Part shown: in pieces, positions 32,876 through 44,053 of the stretch
Numbering within the stretch: the first letter of the stretch is position 1
Layout: each line of letters starts with the position of its first letter
Translations under genes and position numbers: made by a program
The notes under the pieces: generated by a model
Seen by the model: only the letters and a program-made list of their open reading frames with translations
Databases searched by the model: none
What the model was told of the DNA's origin: nothing
From: Fremontodendron californicum
Lineage: Eukaryota; Streptophyta; Magnoliopsida; Malvales; Malvaceae
DNA length: 64,000 nt
Direction: 5' to 3'
Assembly (NCBI GenBank): GCA_030761205.1
Contig: JAULJL010000021.1
Coordinates: 12,753,160-12,817,159 of the forward strand

Positions 32876-35859
32876 CCTGTGCCCGGAGGACTTAAAAGAG
32901 AAATGCCCGGAGGTCTTAGAACAGGTGCCCGGAGGTCTTGGTGATCATACCTGAAGATCATATCTTGGAAAAAAATCTCACTGAATGTTCGAATTCAAAT
33001 GTCAAAATTTCAAATAGTCAATGTCATGCATGAAATGTGAATGTCATGCGATGTCAATGCATATGCCCCTGATGATGCATGTGCAAGTACCTTCAGATAC
33101 TGTACACATTTTACGACATGATACAGATGCAAAACTTAATAAATATGCGAATGTTCATGAATGATGCGAATGTTCCCAATTGTTTTTTTTTCTGATCTTG
33201 GTTTAGCTTTTCCAAATTGTTTTTCCTCTCCGAGACAGAGTGTATCCTGAAACGCTCGTGTCTCGTAAGAGATCAACCCTTTTCTTCACTTTGGAACTAT
33301 CCCTTTGCCCCGATAGTTTTTCAAGATCAACTGGAATCCGAGTGTTCATTTCTTCTACCTCAATAGTTCCATACCTCTGGGCCAGAAGAACCTTCGTCTT
33401 ATGCCAACATCGGAAATGGTTTCTTCCAAAAATATTTTCATTTATCTGCTTTTGCTTGCTTCTTTTTTTTAAAAATATGTTTGCTTATTTACTGAAAACT
33501 TTTGAGCTGAAAATGTCATCGTCTGATATTGTGATATCCACATCTTTTGAAGATTGATGATCACTGTTAGAAGTTTTTCTGAGTGTCAATTCGGATTTTT
33601 CAAATTGAGTCGGAAGGCTTGGTACCACAAAATTTTGGTTGATCCAAGGAGACTTCACAACAGGAAAAATGTATATCCTTTCTAGACTCACAAATAGAAC
33701 AGATTTTATAGAACATGATTTTTTGGACTCAAACAAATTCAACCTTCTTTTAGTTTCCAAATCATGGCATTTTGACATACGTCAAGATCAGCTGGGATGT
33801 TCAAACTGGAGAATTAATTCTGGAAAGGAAAACGGTCTCAGTTTTTTTTAAAGTCAAACCTCCAAACGAGAGTTGACAGTTTTGGAATATTTTAGAATTC
33901 CCAGATGTTCCTTAACTTCTTCAAAATGACTTCTTCTTTTGTTATGGCCTCGACGATACCATAAGCAACACTGAAATTCTCCCATTCTACTCTAGACTGC
34001 CCATGTCGGGTTTTCACCCTAGAGTCTCCTTCTTTCCATTTTTCATTTTTTTTCTTAAATGTTTCACCATGCATTCAAGAAATCAAGACTTATCCAAAAA
34101 AAGATTTTTAACCAAAAAGGAGACCGAAGTCTCATGCATTTCTCTAAGAATAGACTCATCAATTTAAATGACCATGCTCGATCGAAATGGTCTTTTCCAG
34201 GTACGTAATGTATGCCGAGGTTCGAGGTACTGAAAGAAAGATAGATAGGCCCAAACATGTGTTTAAGGTGATCAAATCAAGGATCATTTCATGAGGAGGA
34301 TTCTCTTCGAAACACTTGTCTTTTCTGAGCTTTTCTCTTTATTCGATGATTTTCATCAGTTCTTTTCTTCCTTTTCTATTTTTTGCTTTCCTTTTTCTTT
34401 TTATCTCCCTTTTTTTTTGCATTTCTATTTTGACAAGGTGAACCCGCCGTTATTTGGAAGCTTAGATTTCTCTTTGATTCATGGCATTCTTTTTTCGTTT
34501 TTGAACCAGGACTTCACTATCCGTGACCTTTGAAAAGATCCTTCCTCGCATTTGCCCCCCAGTGTGGAGGGTGATCCTTGATCGGGGTTGAAAGAACAAA
34601 AGTATTCATTAGGCTCAAAAGGGGTAGCAAAAGGATATTTTTATATTTTGTGAAAGGATGATGAAAGATGGCCATTTTTCATCTCGAACACAAGCACGTA
34701 AATCGAAGAGTCATTCCTTAGAGGAAAATAATGAAAATGTTTTTTTTTCTTTCTTGAAACCATCTTGAATTTTATAAATGCATGATGTCACACTCGTTTT
34801 TCTATTTTTTTTTCTTTTCTTTTTTTCATTTTTTCTTTTTTTTTTTGATGCATGCTCCGAAAATTACTTCATCTTTATCCACCACGCGTCTTCCGTATCT
34901 ACAAATGATGCACCATTTGATTGGTCATACAAATGAGAATTCGTATCATAACGAGGAACACCTCGAGTCTTTTTTGCTCTCCGAAGGGACAAGAAAGAAT
35001 ATGGCTCGAAAACAGCTTTTTCTAGGAACACGAGAAAATCAGGTTTAATCATTGTTACCCGAGACGTTAATCATGAAGTGACGTCTGGGCAACTCTTGTT
35101 TTGCGGTTACGAAAAGAGATGTGAATGGTTTTGGCATAACCTTGACATACATCAATTTACCATAATCCAGATCCTTGAAAAAAGTTTCACTTGTTTGAGA
35201 CACCAAAAAGCTCGGATTTTTTTTTTCTAAAAAGTTTGTTCCATTGCTCATAACCTAAACTAGGATCTGCATTTTTTTTATTGCACTGACTATGGTTTCC
35301 GAAATTCAACAATATATTCCTGGAGGCATTGATTGTTTCAAACTCAAAGGATTCAAGCATAGGCAAGTCCGAAAGAGAGGGGGAAGGATGTTGGGTCATT
35401 TCTAACATTGATCATCAAAAATCTCAAGATATCTCATCATTTCTTAACATGAAGAAAGATTTTTTTCTTTTAAGAACACATTCTTCAAAATCAAGAATTT
35501 CAAATTATCATTAAAACACAATAAACACAAAGCATTTGAAATTCGAAATTTATTTATTTCATGTGGATGCCAACATAAGACAAGTGCTTTCATGATGAGG
35601 CATAAAACTACATGTATATTCCTTGATGCTTGTTGACATGCTTTTAGAGGTAACCATTCTCGTCCTCCAAACCCGTGGCGAAGAAACCGATTTATGGCAA
35701 TGCGGATTTCCACTGTTCGACTAGCTCTGGAGTCAAAAGGCCATTGTGGACAAGACCTTCAATCTTTTCCTTCAGTTTTCTGCATGCTTCAGTTGTCTGC
35801 ATCTTTCAGTTTTCAAAACTAAACCGACTTCTTTTTTTATTCCTGTCAAGTGTGCTTCA

Positions 35860-36185
35860 TGATGCATGAGCTATGAATGCCGTGAATGTAACACGATGCC
35901 CATATGATGCATGTAAAGAATAAACAAATTAATGCATGAGTATATACAATGAGTGACCATGTATGTCACGAATGCATGACCTTATTGTTATGAATGCAAT
36001 CACGATGTCGATATGATGCATGTAAAGAATAAATAAAATGATATACTGGTATATACAGAGAACGATCATGTATGTCACTAATGTATTCTACAATGCATGA
36101 CCATGCATGTTATGATTGCAATATGATGCGAATTTGATTTGTTCTAAAGAATAAACAAATTAATGTATGAATATATACAGAAAAC
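35860..36185 (+). repeat. Imperfect tandem repeat rich in ATGCATGA words
   Basis: About 110-bp units sharing GATGCATGTAAAGAATAAA and GACCATGTATGTCAC recur two to three times with drift. A similar ATGCATG-rich stretch lies at 33020-33180. Confidence 0.6.
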
Positions 36186-36894
36186 TATTCATGATTTGGA
36201 CTGAACTTGATCATTCAACAATTTTATTGCACAAACTTTGCCCCCAAATTCAATCCGCAAAAAAAAAAAAAAAATTGTTTGTTTTTTTTTGTTTTGAAAA
36301 ATGTTTTTTTTTTCGTAAAAATCAAAATATTATTTTCACAAACCAATTTCTATCAAAAACTTTTTGTGGTAGTGGGTCTTATTATGGCACTGATGTCCAA
36401 ATATTTACTCAACACTACCAGTTTGCAATTCTCATTTAATCGACAACAAGTGTTTATGCGGTTTATCAAATGAGATTATTAGTAAATGCTTTTATTTACA
36501 AGTGCATCAATGCATGAAATGTACGAGATGTACGAAAAGAAAAAATTTTCATATTTACAAACTCAAAAAGTTAGCGAACATTTGCTCCGACAGTATCAAC
36601 TTATTTAAGCATCACGGTGCCTTCGGAGCGAAAAATGAAACTTATTGCGGGTAGCACGATGTGCGTTCATCATTACCCGATTTACAGTTTTTGTTCGGAG
36701 TGTAAACAAATAGCGAAAGATCACCATGTTCCTTCCAAATTTCGAGGATATCCGATCGGAAATTCGATATGGCTCTACTCAAGTTCACTACATGAGGTTG
36801 AGTTAGGTTCTAAAAGGCTCCAAATTGCTCCTTACTGTCGCCCGTGAAGGCTAGTAAGGCATCCCGATTTAAACGGGTTCAATTTGTTGGGGAG

Positions 36895-37020
36895 ATTTTT
36901 CGCTAGCCCGTGCGGAGGTTATTGCCTCTCGAGAGCGTAGGTACTTTTTCTCTCTAAAAGCGTTTCACTAGCCCATGCGGAGGTTATTGCCTCTCGAGAG
37001 CGTAGGTACTTTACTTTTTC
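36895..37020 (+). repeat. Tandem duplication of about 70 bp
   Basis: Two copies of a unit containing TGCGGAGGTTATTGCCTCTC and GAGAGCGTAGGTACTTT lie in tandem shortly before the LTR sequence of element A. Confidence 0.85.
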
Positions 37021-37349
37021 CTAAAGGGATGTAGCTCGGGTATAGAGCTTATGTATGAAATGTACGTGCTCGTGTGTGAGAAGGAACAAGCAAACCTTCG
37101 ACTATTTGTCTACAACTCTTTATTCTAAACATTCCACGATTTAAAAAAATAAACGAAATAAAAAAAATATAAATCAAGAATTAACGAATATCAAAGTGTA
37201 ATTGCAAGCAAAATAAAAATAAAGAAAGAAAGAAAGTCAAGAGAATTAAAATTAAATACCGATTAAATCCATTAATTCGAGACTTTAAAACAACACATGA
37301 TCAATTTGTGGCTCGACTCTCAAAGGCGTCCCCAGTGGAGTCGCCAAAC

Positions 37350-39302
37350 TGTCATAACGGTTTTTTCGGACCGCTACGACGATTTTTATGAAAACACAAA
37401 ATATGGAGTCGCCACCAATCTTTTTTGCTAGGTGTGATTGGCCACCTATTAAAACCGATTTTAGTAAAATATTCTAAAATTAATTAAAACATTTTTGTAA
37501 AACCAATTTCGAAGTCCGCGCTTTGAACCAGAGTAAAAACAAAATTGGGTTCGGGAGTCAGTTACGTACGGGGAAGGATTAGCACCCCCGCAACGCCCGT
37601 TTAGAAAACGGTACCACTTGATCACGTGTTATCTTAAATCTCGGTTTAATGGATTTAACATCGGTACTTAAAACTAATTCTCCTTTCCTTTTATTTTATT
37701 TTATAAAAAAAAAAACATGTTTATTATTTTTGAATTTTTTTGGATTATTATTATTTTTTTTGAAAACGAAAGTGAACACAAATTTATTATCGAAAATACT
37801 CATTAAATATTCCCGACACTCTCGGTGGTATTTAACGAGATCTTCTCACCTCAAGACATCTCAAGAATCACAACCGTGATATCTTTCGAATTCCGTCGTC
37901 GGCAATTTACATCCATTTTTATTCAAATGCGTATGATGTGAATATTTAAATATCGGATGCATACGGCTTAACATATAACTATAAAATTAAACATGCGAAT
38001 CGTAATATTAAGAACACGAGCATGGCAAAATATCGAGCGCAATAAACATTCGCTCTTTATTCATTTTTTTATTTTGATTATTTCCATTTTTATTTAAAAC
38101 GAAAACGAATTCTTGTATCGAGCATGTCGTTAAATACTCCCACCACTCGTGGTGATATTTAACGAAATTCTCGCACCTCAAGATATCTTAGGAATCACTA
38201 CCGTGACGTCCTTCGAATTCCGTCGTCGGTCATTTGCATTTATTATTAAAAATCCTTTTTTTTTTAAAGTTAAATTAAAATGCTTTTAATAATTATTTCT
38301 GAAATAAAAGAAATTATCTATGTAAGAATAACTCCCGAACCATTCCGATATTTTCGATAATGTTTCGATTATTATTCTTACTCGGACCATTTCAAAGAAC
38401 GATTGATACTTCGACCATCCCGAGAAAGAAATCCGTTTTTAGAGAATTTTACTTATCGAAAATGATTTTAAAAGACATGTATTAATTAGAAAAATTATTA
38501 TTTTAATATTTTAAAATCGAAACCGAATAACAAAAATATATCGAATGTTGGACAAAATAATAAAAAAAATAGTGGTGAAAATCATACCTGGAAAATGTCG
38601 ACGATCCGAAAATTAGAAGGCCGAACTTGATCTTCGTAAAATCGCCTGAAAATGTCAAAAATCCAAAAAAGTCAAAACTTCAAAATCGATCATTGTGAAT
38701 TTTTCTTCTTTTTTTATTTATTATTTATTCCTTTTTTTATGTTTTTAGTTTTAATTTTTTTAATTTGTTTTGATTGATTTTTTTTTTAATTTTTCTTTTT
38801 TTTAATTTTTATATTATTATTATTTTTTTTAAATTATTATTATTATTTTTTAATTTTAATTTTTTTTTAAAAAAGTTTTTCTCTTTTTTTTCTTTTCTTT
38901 CTCTTTTTTTTCCTTTCTTTTTCTTTTTTTCTGGCCCAAAACGCCTGGTTTTGGGCTGCTGGGCCCAAAACCAGGCTTCGCCTGCTGGGGCTAGGCCTTT
39001 GGGGCCTGGTTCGGCGCGGGCCGGATCCGGCTTGGGCCGGAACCGGTCCAGGCCTTCCTTTTTCTTTTTTTTTTTAATTTTTGGTGGCCCGAAACGGGTC
39101 GGGTGCGCGGACCCCGGGTCGACCCGCGGGTCCGCGCGCGGGTCCTGTGGACCCGCTTCCAGGAAGCAAAACGGCGTCGTTTTGACGCCTTTGTTTTTTT
39201 TTCGGACCGGGTCGGGCGCGCGGATCCCGGGTCGACCCGCAGGTCCACGCGCGGACCCTGGGCATTACGGCGTCGTTTTGACGCCGAGGGTTTTGTTTTT
39301 TT
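37350..39302 (+). repeat. Element A 3' side: partial LTR copy, nearly identical to the 5' LTR start
   Basis: It begins TGTCATAACGG and follows 19290-21245 almost base for base through the GC-rich U3 array. It then stops short of the TATA box and joins an inverted fragment. It represents the 3' LTR of the same element, truncated. Confidence 0.85.
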
Positions 39303-39658
39303 TTTTTTATAAAATAAAATAAAAGGAAAGGAGAATTAGTTTTAAGTACCGATGTTAAATCCATTAAACCGAGATTTAAGATAACACGTGATCAAGTGGT
39401 ACCGTTTTCTAAACGGGCGTTGCGGGGGTGCTAATCCTTCCCCGTACGTAACTGACTCCCGAACCCAATTTTGTTTTTACTCTGGTTCAAAGCGCGGACT
39501 TCGAAATTGGTTTTACAAAAATGTTTTAATTAATTTTAGAATATTTTACTAAAATCGGTTTTAATAGGTGGCCAATCACACCTAGCAAAAAAGATTGGTG
39601 GCGACTCCATATTTTGTGTTTTCATCAAAATCGTCGTAGCGGTCCGAAAAAACCGTTA
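39303..39658 (-). repeat. Inverted fragment of the LTR start of element A
   Basis: It is the reverse complement of the first about 355 bases of the LTR, ending ...GGTTTTTTCGG/CCGAAAAAACCGTTATGA in inverted sense at 39658. With the following LTR copy it forms an inverted repeat with arms of more than 300 bp and almost no spacer. Confidence 0.85.
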
Positions 39659-42221
39659 TGACTGGCCACGACGATTTTGATGAAAACACAAAAAATGGAG
39701 TCGCCACCAATCTTTTTTGCTAGGTGTGATTGGCCACCTATTAAAACCGGTTTTAGTAAAACATTAATTAAAACATTTTGTAAAACCAATTTCGAAGTCC
39801 GCGCTTTGAACCAGAGAGAAAACAAAATCGGGTTCGGGAGTCGGTTACGTGCGGGGAAGGATTAGCACCCCCGCAACGCCCGTTTAGAAAACGGTACCAC
39901 TTGATCACGTGTTATCTTAAATCTCGATTTAATGGATTTAACATCGGTATTTAAAATTAATTCTCTTTTCCTTTTATTTTATTTTATAAAAAAACATGTT
40001 TATTATTTTTGAAAATTTTTTGGATTATTTTTATTTTTTAAAAATCGAAAGTGAATATAAATTTGTTATCAAAAATACTCATTAAATATTCCCGATACTC
40101 TCGGTGGTATTTAACGAGATCTTCTCACCTCAAGACATCTTAGGAATCACAACCGTGATATCCTTCGAATTCCATCGTCGGCGATTTACATCCATTTTTA
40201 TTCAAATGCGTATGATGCGAATATTTAAATATCGGATGCATACGACTTAACATATAACTATAAAATTAAACATGCGAATCGTAATATTAAGAACACGAGC
40301 ATGGCAAAATATCGAGCGCAATAAACATTCGCTCTTTATTCATTTTTTTATTTTGATTATTTCCATTTTTTTTTAAAACGAAAACGAATTCTTGTATCGA
40401 GCATGTCGCTAAATACTCCCACCACTCGTGGTGATATTTAACGAAATTCTCGCACCTCAAGATATCTTAGGAATCACTACCGTGACGTCCTTCGAATTCC
40501 GTCGTCGGTAATTCGCATTTATTAAAAAATCTTTTTTTTTTTTAAGTTAAAATGCTTTTAATAATTTTTTTTTTAAAACCGAAACAAAAATAATAAAAAA
40601 AATACGTCGAATACTGAGCAAAAATAAATAAACAAAAATAGTAATAAATAAAGAAATTAAAATCATACCAAAAATATCGAGAATCCGAAAAATTAAAATG
40701 TCGGACTTGATCTCCGTAAAACCACCTGAAAATGTCAAAAATAAAAACTTCAAAAAAGATAATCGTAAAATTTTTTTTAATTTTTTTCCTTTTTTTAATT
40801 TTTAGAATTTTCTTTTTAATTTTTCTTTTAAATTTATTATCATAATTTTTTCAATTTCATTTTTTTCTTTCTTTTTTTTTCTTTTCTTCTTTCTTTTTTC
40901 TCTTTCGCCCAAAACCAGGCCTGGCCTGCTGGGCCAGGTCTGGCCCAGATTTTTTCTTTTTCTTTTTTTTTGGGGGGGGGGGCGAAACGGGTCGGGTGCG
41001 CGGACCCCGGGTCGACCCTCGGGTCCGCGCGCGGGTCCTGTGGACCCGCTTCCAGGGACCAAAACGGCGTCGTTTTAACGCCTGTCCTCCTTTTTTTTTT
41101 CCAGACCGGGTCGGCCGCGCGGACCACGGGTCGACCCGCGGGTCCACGCGCGGACCCTGGGTCAAAACGGCGTCGTTTTGACGCCGAAATTTTTTTTTTA
41201 AAAAACTCGGGTGACCCGCGCGGACCCCGGGTCGACCCGCGGGTCGACGCGCGGGTCACCTCGACCCGCTCCCCTAAACGGTGCCGTTTCGGCACCGTAT
41301 AAATACCCCCCAATCCCCATTTTTTTTCATTTTCTTTCTTTTTTTTTTCTTCTCTCTCTTCTCTTTTCTCTCTCACGCTCCCTCTGCTCAGCGCACCAGA
41401 AACCCAGATTCCGGCGGCTGGCCACCGCGCCGGCCGGTGGGCTTAAAAATAACCTTTTTCGAACCGCCCGGATCTCCTCTTCTCGGATTCGGGCTCCGTT
41501 TTGCCCGAATCCCCACCGAGATCCGTAGATCTAGGTTTTTGAAATTGTTGTTTTTTGGTTTTTTTTTTTTTGGGTTGTTTGTGGTTGGTTTTTTTTGGTG
41601 TTTGTTTTTGCAGGGTTCGGTTTCTGAGGAAGTGGGGGTCGATCTGGTGGGTGGGTCAGATCTGGATTTCGGACCCCGGATCTGTTTCGGATTTTGGGGG
41701 AAGCCTTTTGGGATACTTTGAAAAGTTCCCAGATCTGGGTTTCGGACCCCAGATCTGGGGTTTTTGGTGAAAAAGGGGGTTCTCCTGAATCGGGCCTCCC
41801 TTCCTCCTCTCCCTTTTTTTTCTGTTGTTTCTCTTCTCGGTTTTATGGTGGGGAAAAAAAAGAGGGGTTGAGTGTGGCAGGTGGGTGGCGTGGGAAGCTG
41901 GTTGGCATGTTGGCAGGGAGGCTGGTGGCGTGTGGCAGGCTGGTGGCAGAGGGTTGTCAGGTTAGAGGAAAAGGGGGAGGCGGCTAGGGTTTCAGGGGTA
42001 GAAGATTAGGGTTAGGAAATGGGGAAATGGGCCTGCTGAATAGCAGGCTCTGTTGATTTGGGCCTGTTGGTTAGCAGGCCCTGTTGGGTCTGTTGGGCCT
42101 GCTGGTTAGCAGGCCCAAACGGGCTTTGGTGTTTACAGATTGGGCCTGCTAAAGAGCAGGCCCTGTTGCAACTGGCCCGGGTCGGATTCGGATCCGACCC
42201 GGACGAAAATTGGTTATTACA
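39659..42221 (+). repeat. Element A terminal LTR copy (diverged)
   Basis: Starting CTGGCCACGACGATTTTGAT, it follows the LTR sequence but lacks the first about 25 bases and has more changes than 37350-39302. It has its own GC-rich array (40985-41270) and TATA box. It ends GGTTATTACA at the GACGG target duplication. Confidence 0.85.
41298..41305 (+). promoter_or_regulatory. TATA box of the terminal LTR of element A
   Basis: CCGTATAAATACCCCCC sits after the GC-rich array and before a CT-rich stretch, in the same arrangement as at 21334. Confidence 0.7.
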
Positions 42222-42687
42222 GACGGATTTGAGTTATTACCGACGAAAGTCCATCGGTAATAATTTGTCACGGTTTTCAAAAATAATCTGTTGGTGGTGT
42301 TTTTCCAACGGAATTATCCATCGCAAAACATCACAGTCGGAATATTCCGTCGGTGATGTTTTCACCGACGGATTTAAAATTAAATTATTTAGTTTTCTTT
42401 AAATTTAAATCTTTTTTATTTTTTTAAAAAATATTTTTCATCAATTTCTTTATCGACGAAATTTTTCTGTCGGTAACAATGACATTTTCGTCGGTACAGA
42501 ATTGGCGGGAACGTTCATTTCCTGCCAATTCTTTACTGACGGAATTCAGCGTTGGTAAAATTGTTAAATTACGTCGGTAAAAATTAAAAAATTACCGACG
42601 GACAATCTGTCGGTGATAGGTGTTATTACTGACGGATTTAGTCCGTCGATAATATTTTCGTCGTTGATTAAGCATTCTCTTGTAGTG
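42222..42687. repeat. CACTA right subterminal repeats, part 2, and right terminus
   Basis: About a dozen direct and inverted copies of the ACCGACGGA word lie here, ending GCATTCTCTTGTAGTG. It is the continuation of 19178-19289 across the retroelement. Confidence 0.85.
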
Positions 42688-42960
42688 AATATTAATAATT
42701 TCACAAACGTTGGTGACCAAATTGTAAACTTTTCAAAGTTAGGTGACCAAAAAATTCTAAACAAAAGTTAAGTGATCAAAGGTGATGTGGCATTATCACG
42801 TCATCCAATCGTTAGTTCTAACGATTGGGTGACTAATTTTTTTATTTATAATGTGAGTGATTAAATTGATATTTTTCATAATTTTAGGACCACAATAAAA
42901 AAAAAAAAAAAAAACCGACGTAATTAGATAATTCTCTATGTAATTTATCCTAAAATTTTT

Positions 42961-44044
42961 AGCTTATGTATAGCTCATTTGAGTTTTATGAAAAAACTAT
43001 AAATCAAAGTTTCTTCCAAAAAGAAATGCTAATATATAATAATAAATATTGAGTGAAATTCGTTTACATTTTCATTGTATCTTTCAACAATTGATAAAAT
43101 TATAAGAAAAAGTATATATTTTCACATATATCTTTTTTATCAATCTAATTCTTTCTTTCTCTTGATTTAATTTAATTTTTAATTAAAAAAATCTATATTT
43201 ATTTCTTTCACTTTAAAACATATTATTTGTCGATTGGGTAAGTCAGGTTGGTTTTGGGTCGAGTCAATTTGGGTTTTAAAATTTTCGAGTCATTTTCAGG
43301 TTCGAATCAATTCGGATTTGGATAATTTCAAGTCACTTCCATTGATAAAAAGCTATTGTCTTCGAAAATTTTGTCACAATATTTTATTTCAATTATTTAG
43401 CATGAACATTCAGATGCCATGCCTTCAACATTTAAACCAAAAATTCATGTTTATTAATAATTTAATAACATAAATATACATTATCTCTAAAAATTATGTT
43501 ATTTGTCTCATTTTTTTAAATTTATTTTCATATATGTTTTTACTAGCTAGTTCTGTCCATGGATCGAATTGGATTCTGGTCAGGCCAAGCATGATTTTAA
43601 CAGTCTTTATGGCTATCAAGACTCAGCTCGACCCAAAATATGGACAAAATTTTATGTCTAGGCTCGGTCCGTATATGAAAAACATTATGTAGGCCTACAC
43701 AGACCTGCTCATATTTTTACACAAAAAGATTGGCCCCACTTAAAAAGGATCAATTCTTCTTGAAAAATGATTGACTAAATATTAGTATTACTAATAGTAA
43801 AATGGGCCGAACTTGAGCAAAAAATGCTATGCTCAAAGTCCGACCTATTTTTAAACGGGCCTCATTTTTTTCTCAAATCTATTTTTCAGACTTAATATTT
43901 CTATTCAAGCCCACTCAAATATCGAACAAACCTTCGGATTTAGACGAATAGCCCGATCCATTGACAAGTATATTACCAACTTCTATTTTTAATTTCATTT
44001 ATACTTATATCATTGGGTTGACAACAAAACAATGTAGAATTATA
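42961..44044. other. AT-rich non-genic DNA with repeat fragments
   Basis: About 43105-43222 is the partner of the repeat at 61-180. Between 43555 and 43985 a stretch with GGGCC/GGCCC words (TCAGGCCAAGC, AAACGGGCCTC) resembles the GC-ended degenerate repeats at 46700-46990 and 47560-48110. No gene is visible. Confidence 0.4.
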
Positions 44045-44053
44045 TAAAATCTA

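Larger units (their letters stand above)
31149..37349 (+). other. Interior of element A without recognisable gag-pol
   Basis: Six kilobases show no domain typical of retroelement proteins on either strand. The reading frames present are short. One, at 36617-36847 (76 residues with three Cys, containing CVHHYPIYSFCSEC), cannot be assigned and may be chance. The region is dominated by repeats in its first third and by AT-rich unique-looking sequence at 33000-36800. It ends with CCCAGTGGAGTCGCC just before the LTR-like sequence. Confidence 0.7.
19290..42221 (+). mobile_element. LTR retroelement A: large, coding-poor (LARD-type), composite 3' end
   Basis: Outer ends TGTCATAACGG and GGTTATTACA form TG...CA LTR termini, flanked by the 5-bp duplication GACGG (19285-19289 and 42222-42226). 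The 5' LTR is 19290-31148 including element B (about 3.0 kb without it). The interior 31149-37349 shows no gag, protease, integrase or reverse transcriptase, so it depended on another element. The 3' side holds a partial LTR (37350-39302), an inverted LTR-start fragment (39303-39658) and another LTR (39659-42221). The text CCCAGTGGAGTCGCC just before 37350 recalls Tat/Ogre-type Gypsy elements; the lineage is inference. Confidence 0.85.
11787..42687. mobile_element. CACTA (En/Spm) DNA transposon, expanded by nested retroelements
   Basis: The left end CACTACAAGAG and the right end CTCTTGTAGTG are perfect 11-bp terminal inverted repeats starting with CACTA. The 3-bp duplication AAT flanks the element (11784-11786 and 42688-42690). 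Subterminal regions carry many inverted copies of the word TTACCGACGGA/TCCGTCGGTAA. Two decayed genes on the minus strand (TNP2 and a TNP1-like gene) lie at 12.3-18.3 kb. The span is 30.9 kb, but 19290-42221 is a later retroelement; the original transposon was about 8 kb. Confidence 0.95.
10871..42951. mobile_element. Mutator-type foldback element (copy 1), split by the CACTA element
   Basis: The outer ends GGGTAAATTACAC and GTAATTTATCC are inverted repeats that continue inward for hundreds of bases (10871-11220 against 42690-42951). The 9-bp duplication TAAAATTTT flanks it at 10862-10870 and 42952-42960; 9 bp is the Mutator superfamily signature. Without the CACTA insertion the element is about 1.18 kb, at 10871-11786 plus 42691-42951. 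No transposase is encoded. A complete sister copy lies at 44054-45356. Confidence 0.85.

Noticed and set aside
31238..32945. Regular short repeats resembling a CRISPR array
   Set aside because: There are no unique spacers of constant length, units abut directly, and the context is a plant LTR retroelement.
33240..35869. Several frames of 60-105 codons on both strands inside element A
   Set aside because: They overlap on opposite strands, lack conserved motifs and start or stop in homopolymer tracts; probably chance.
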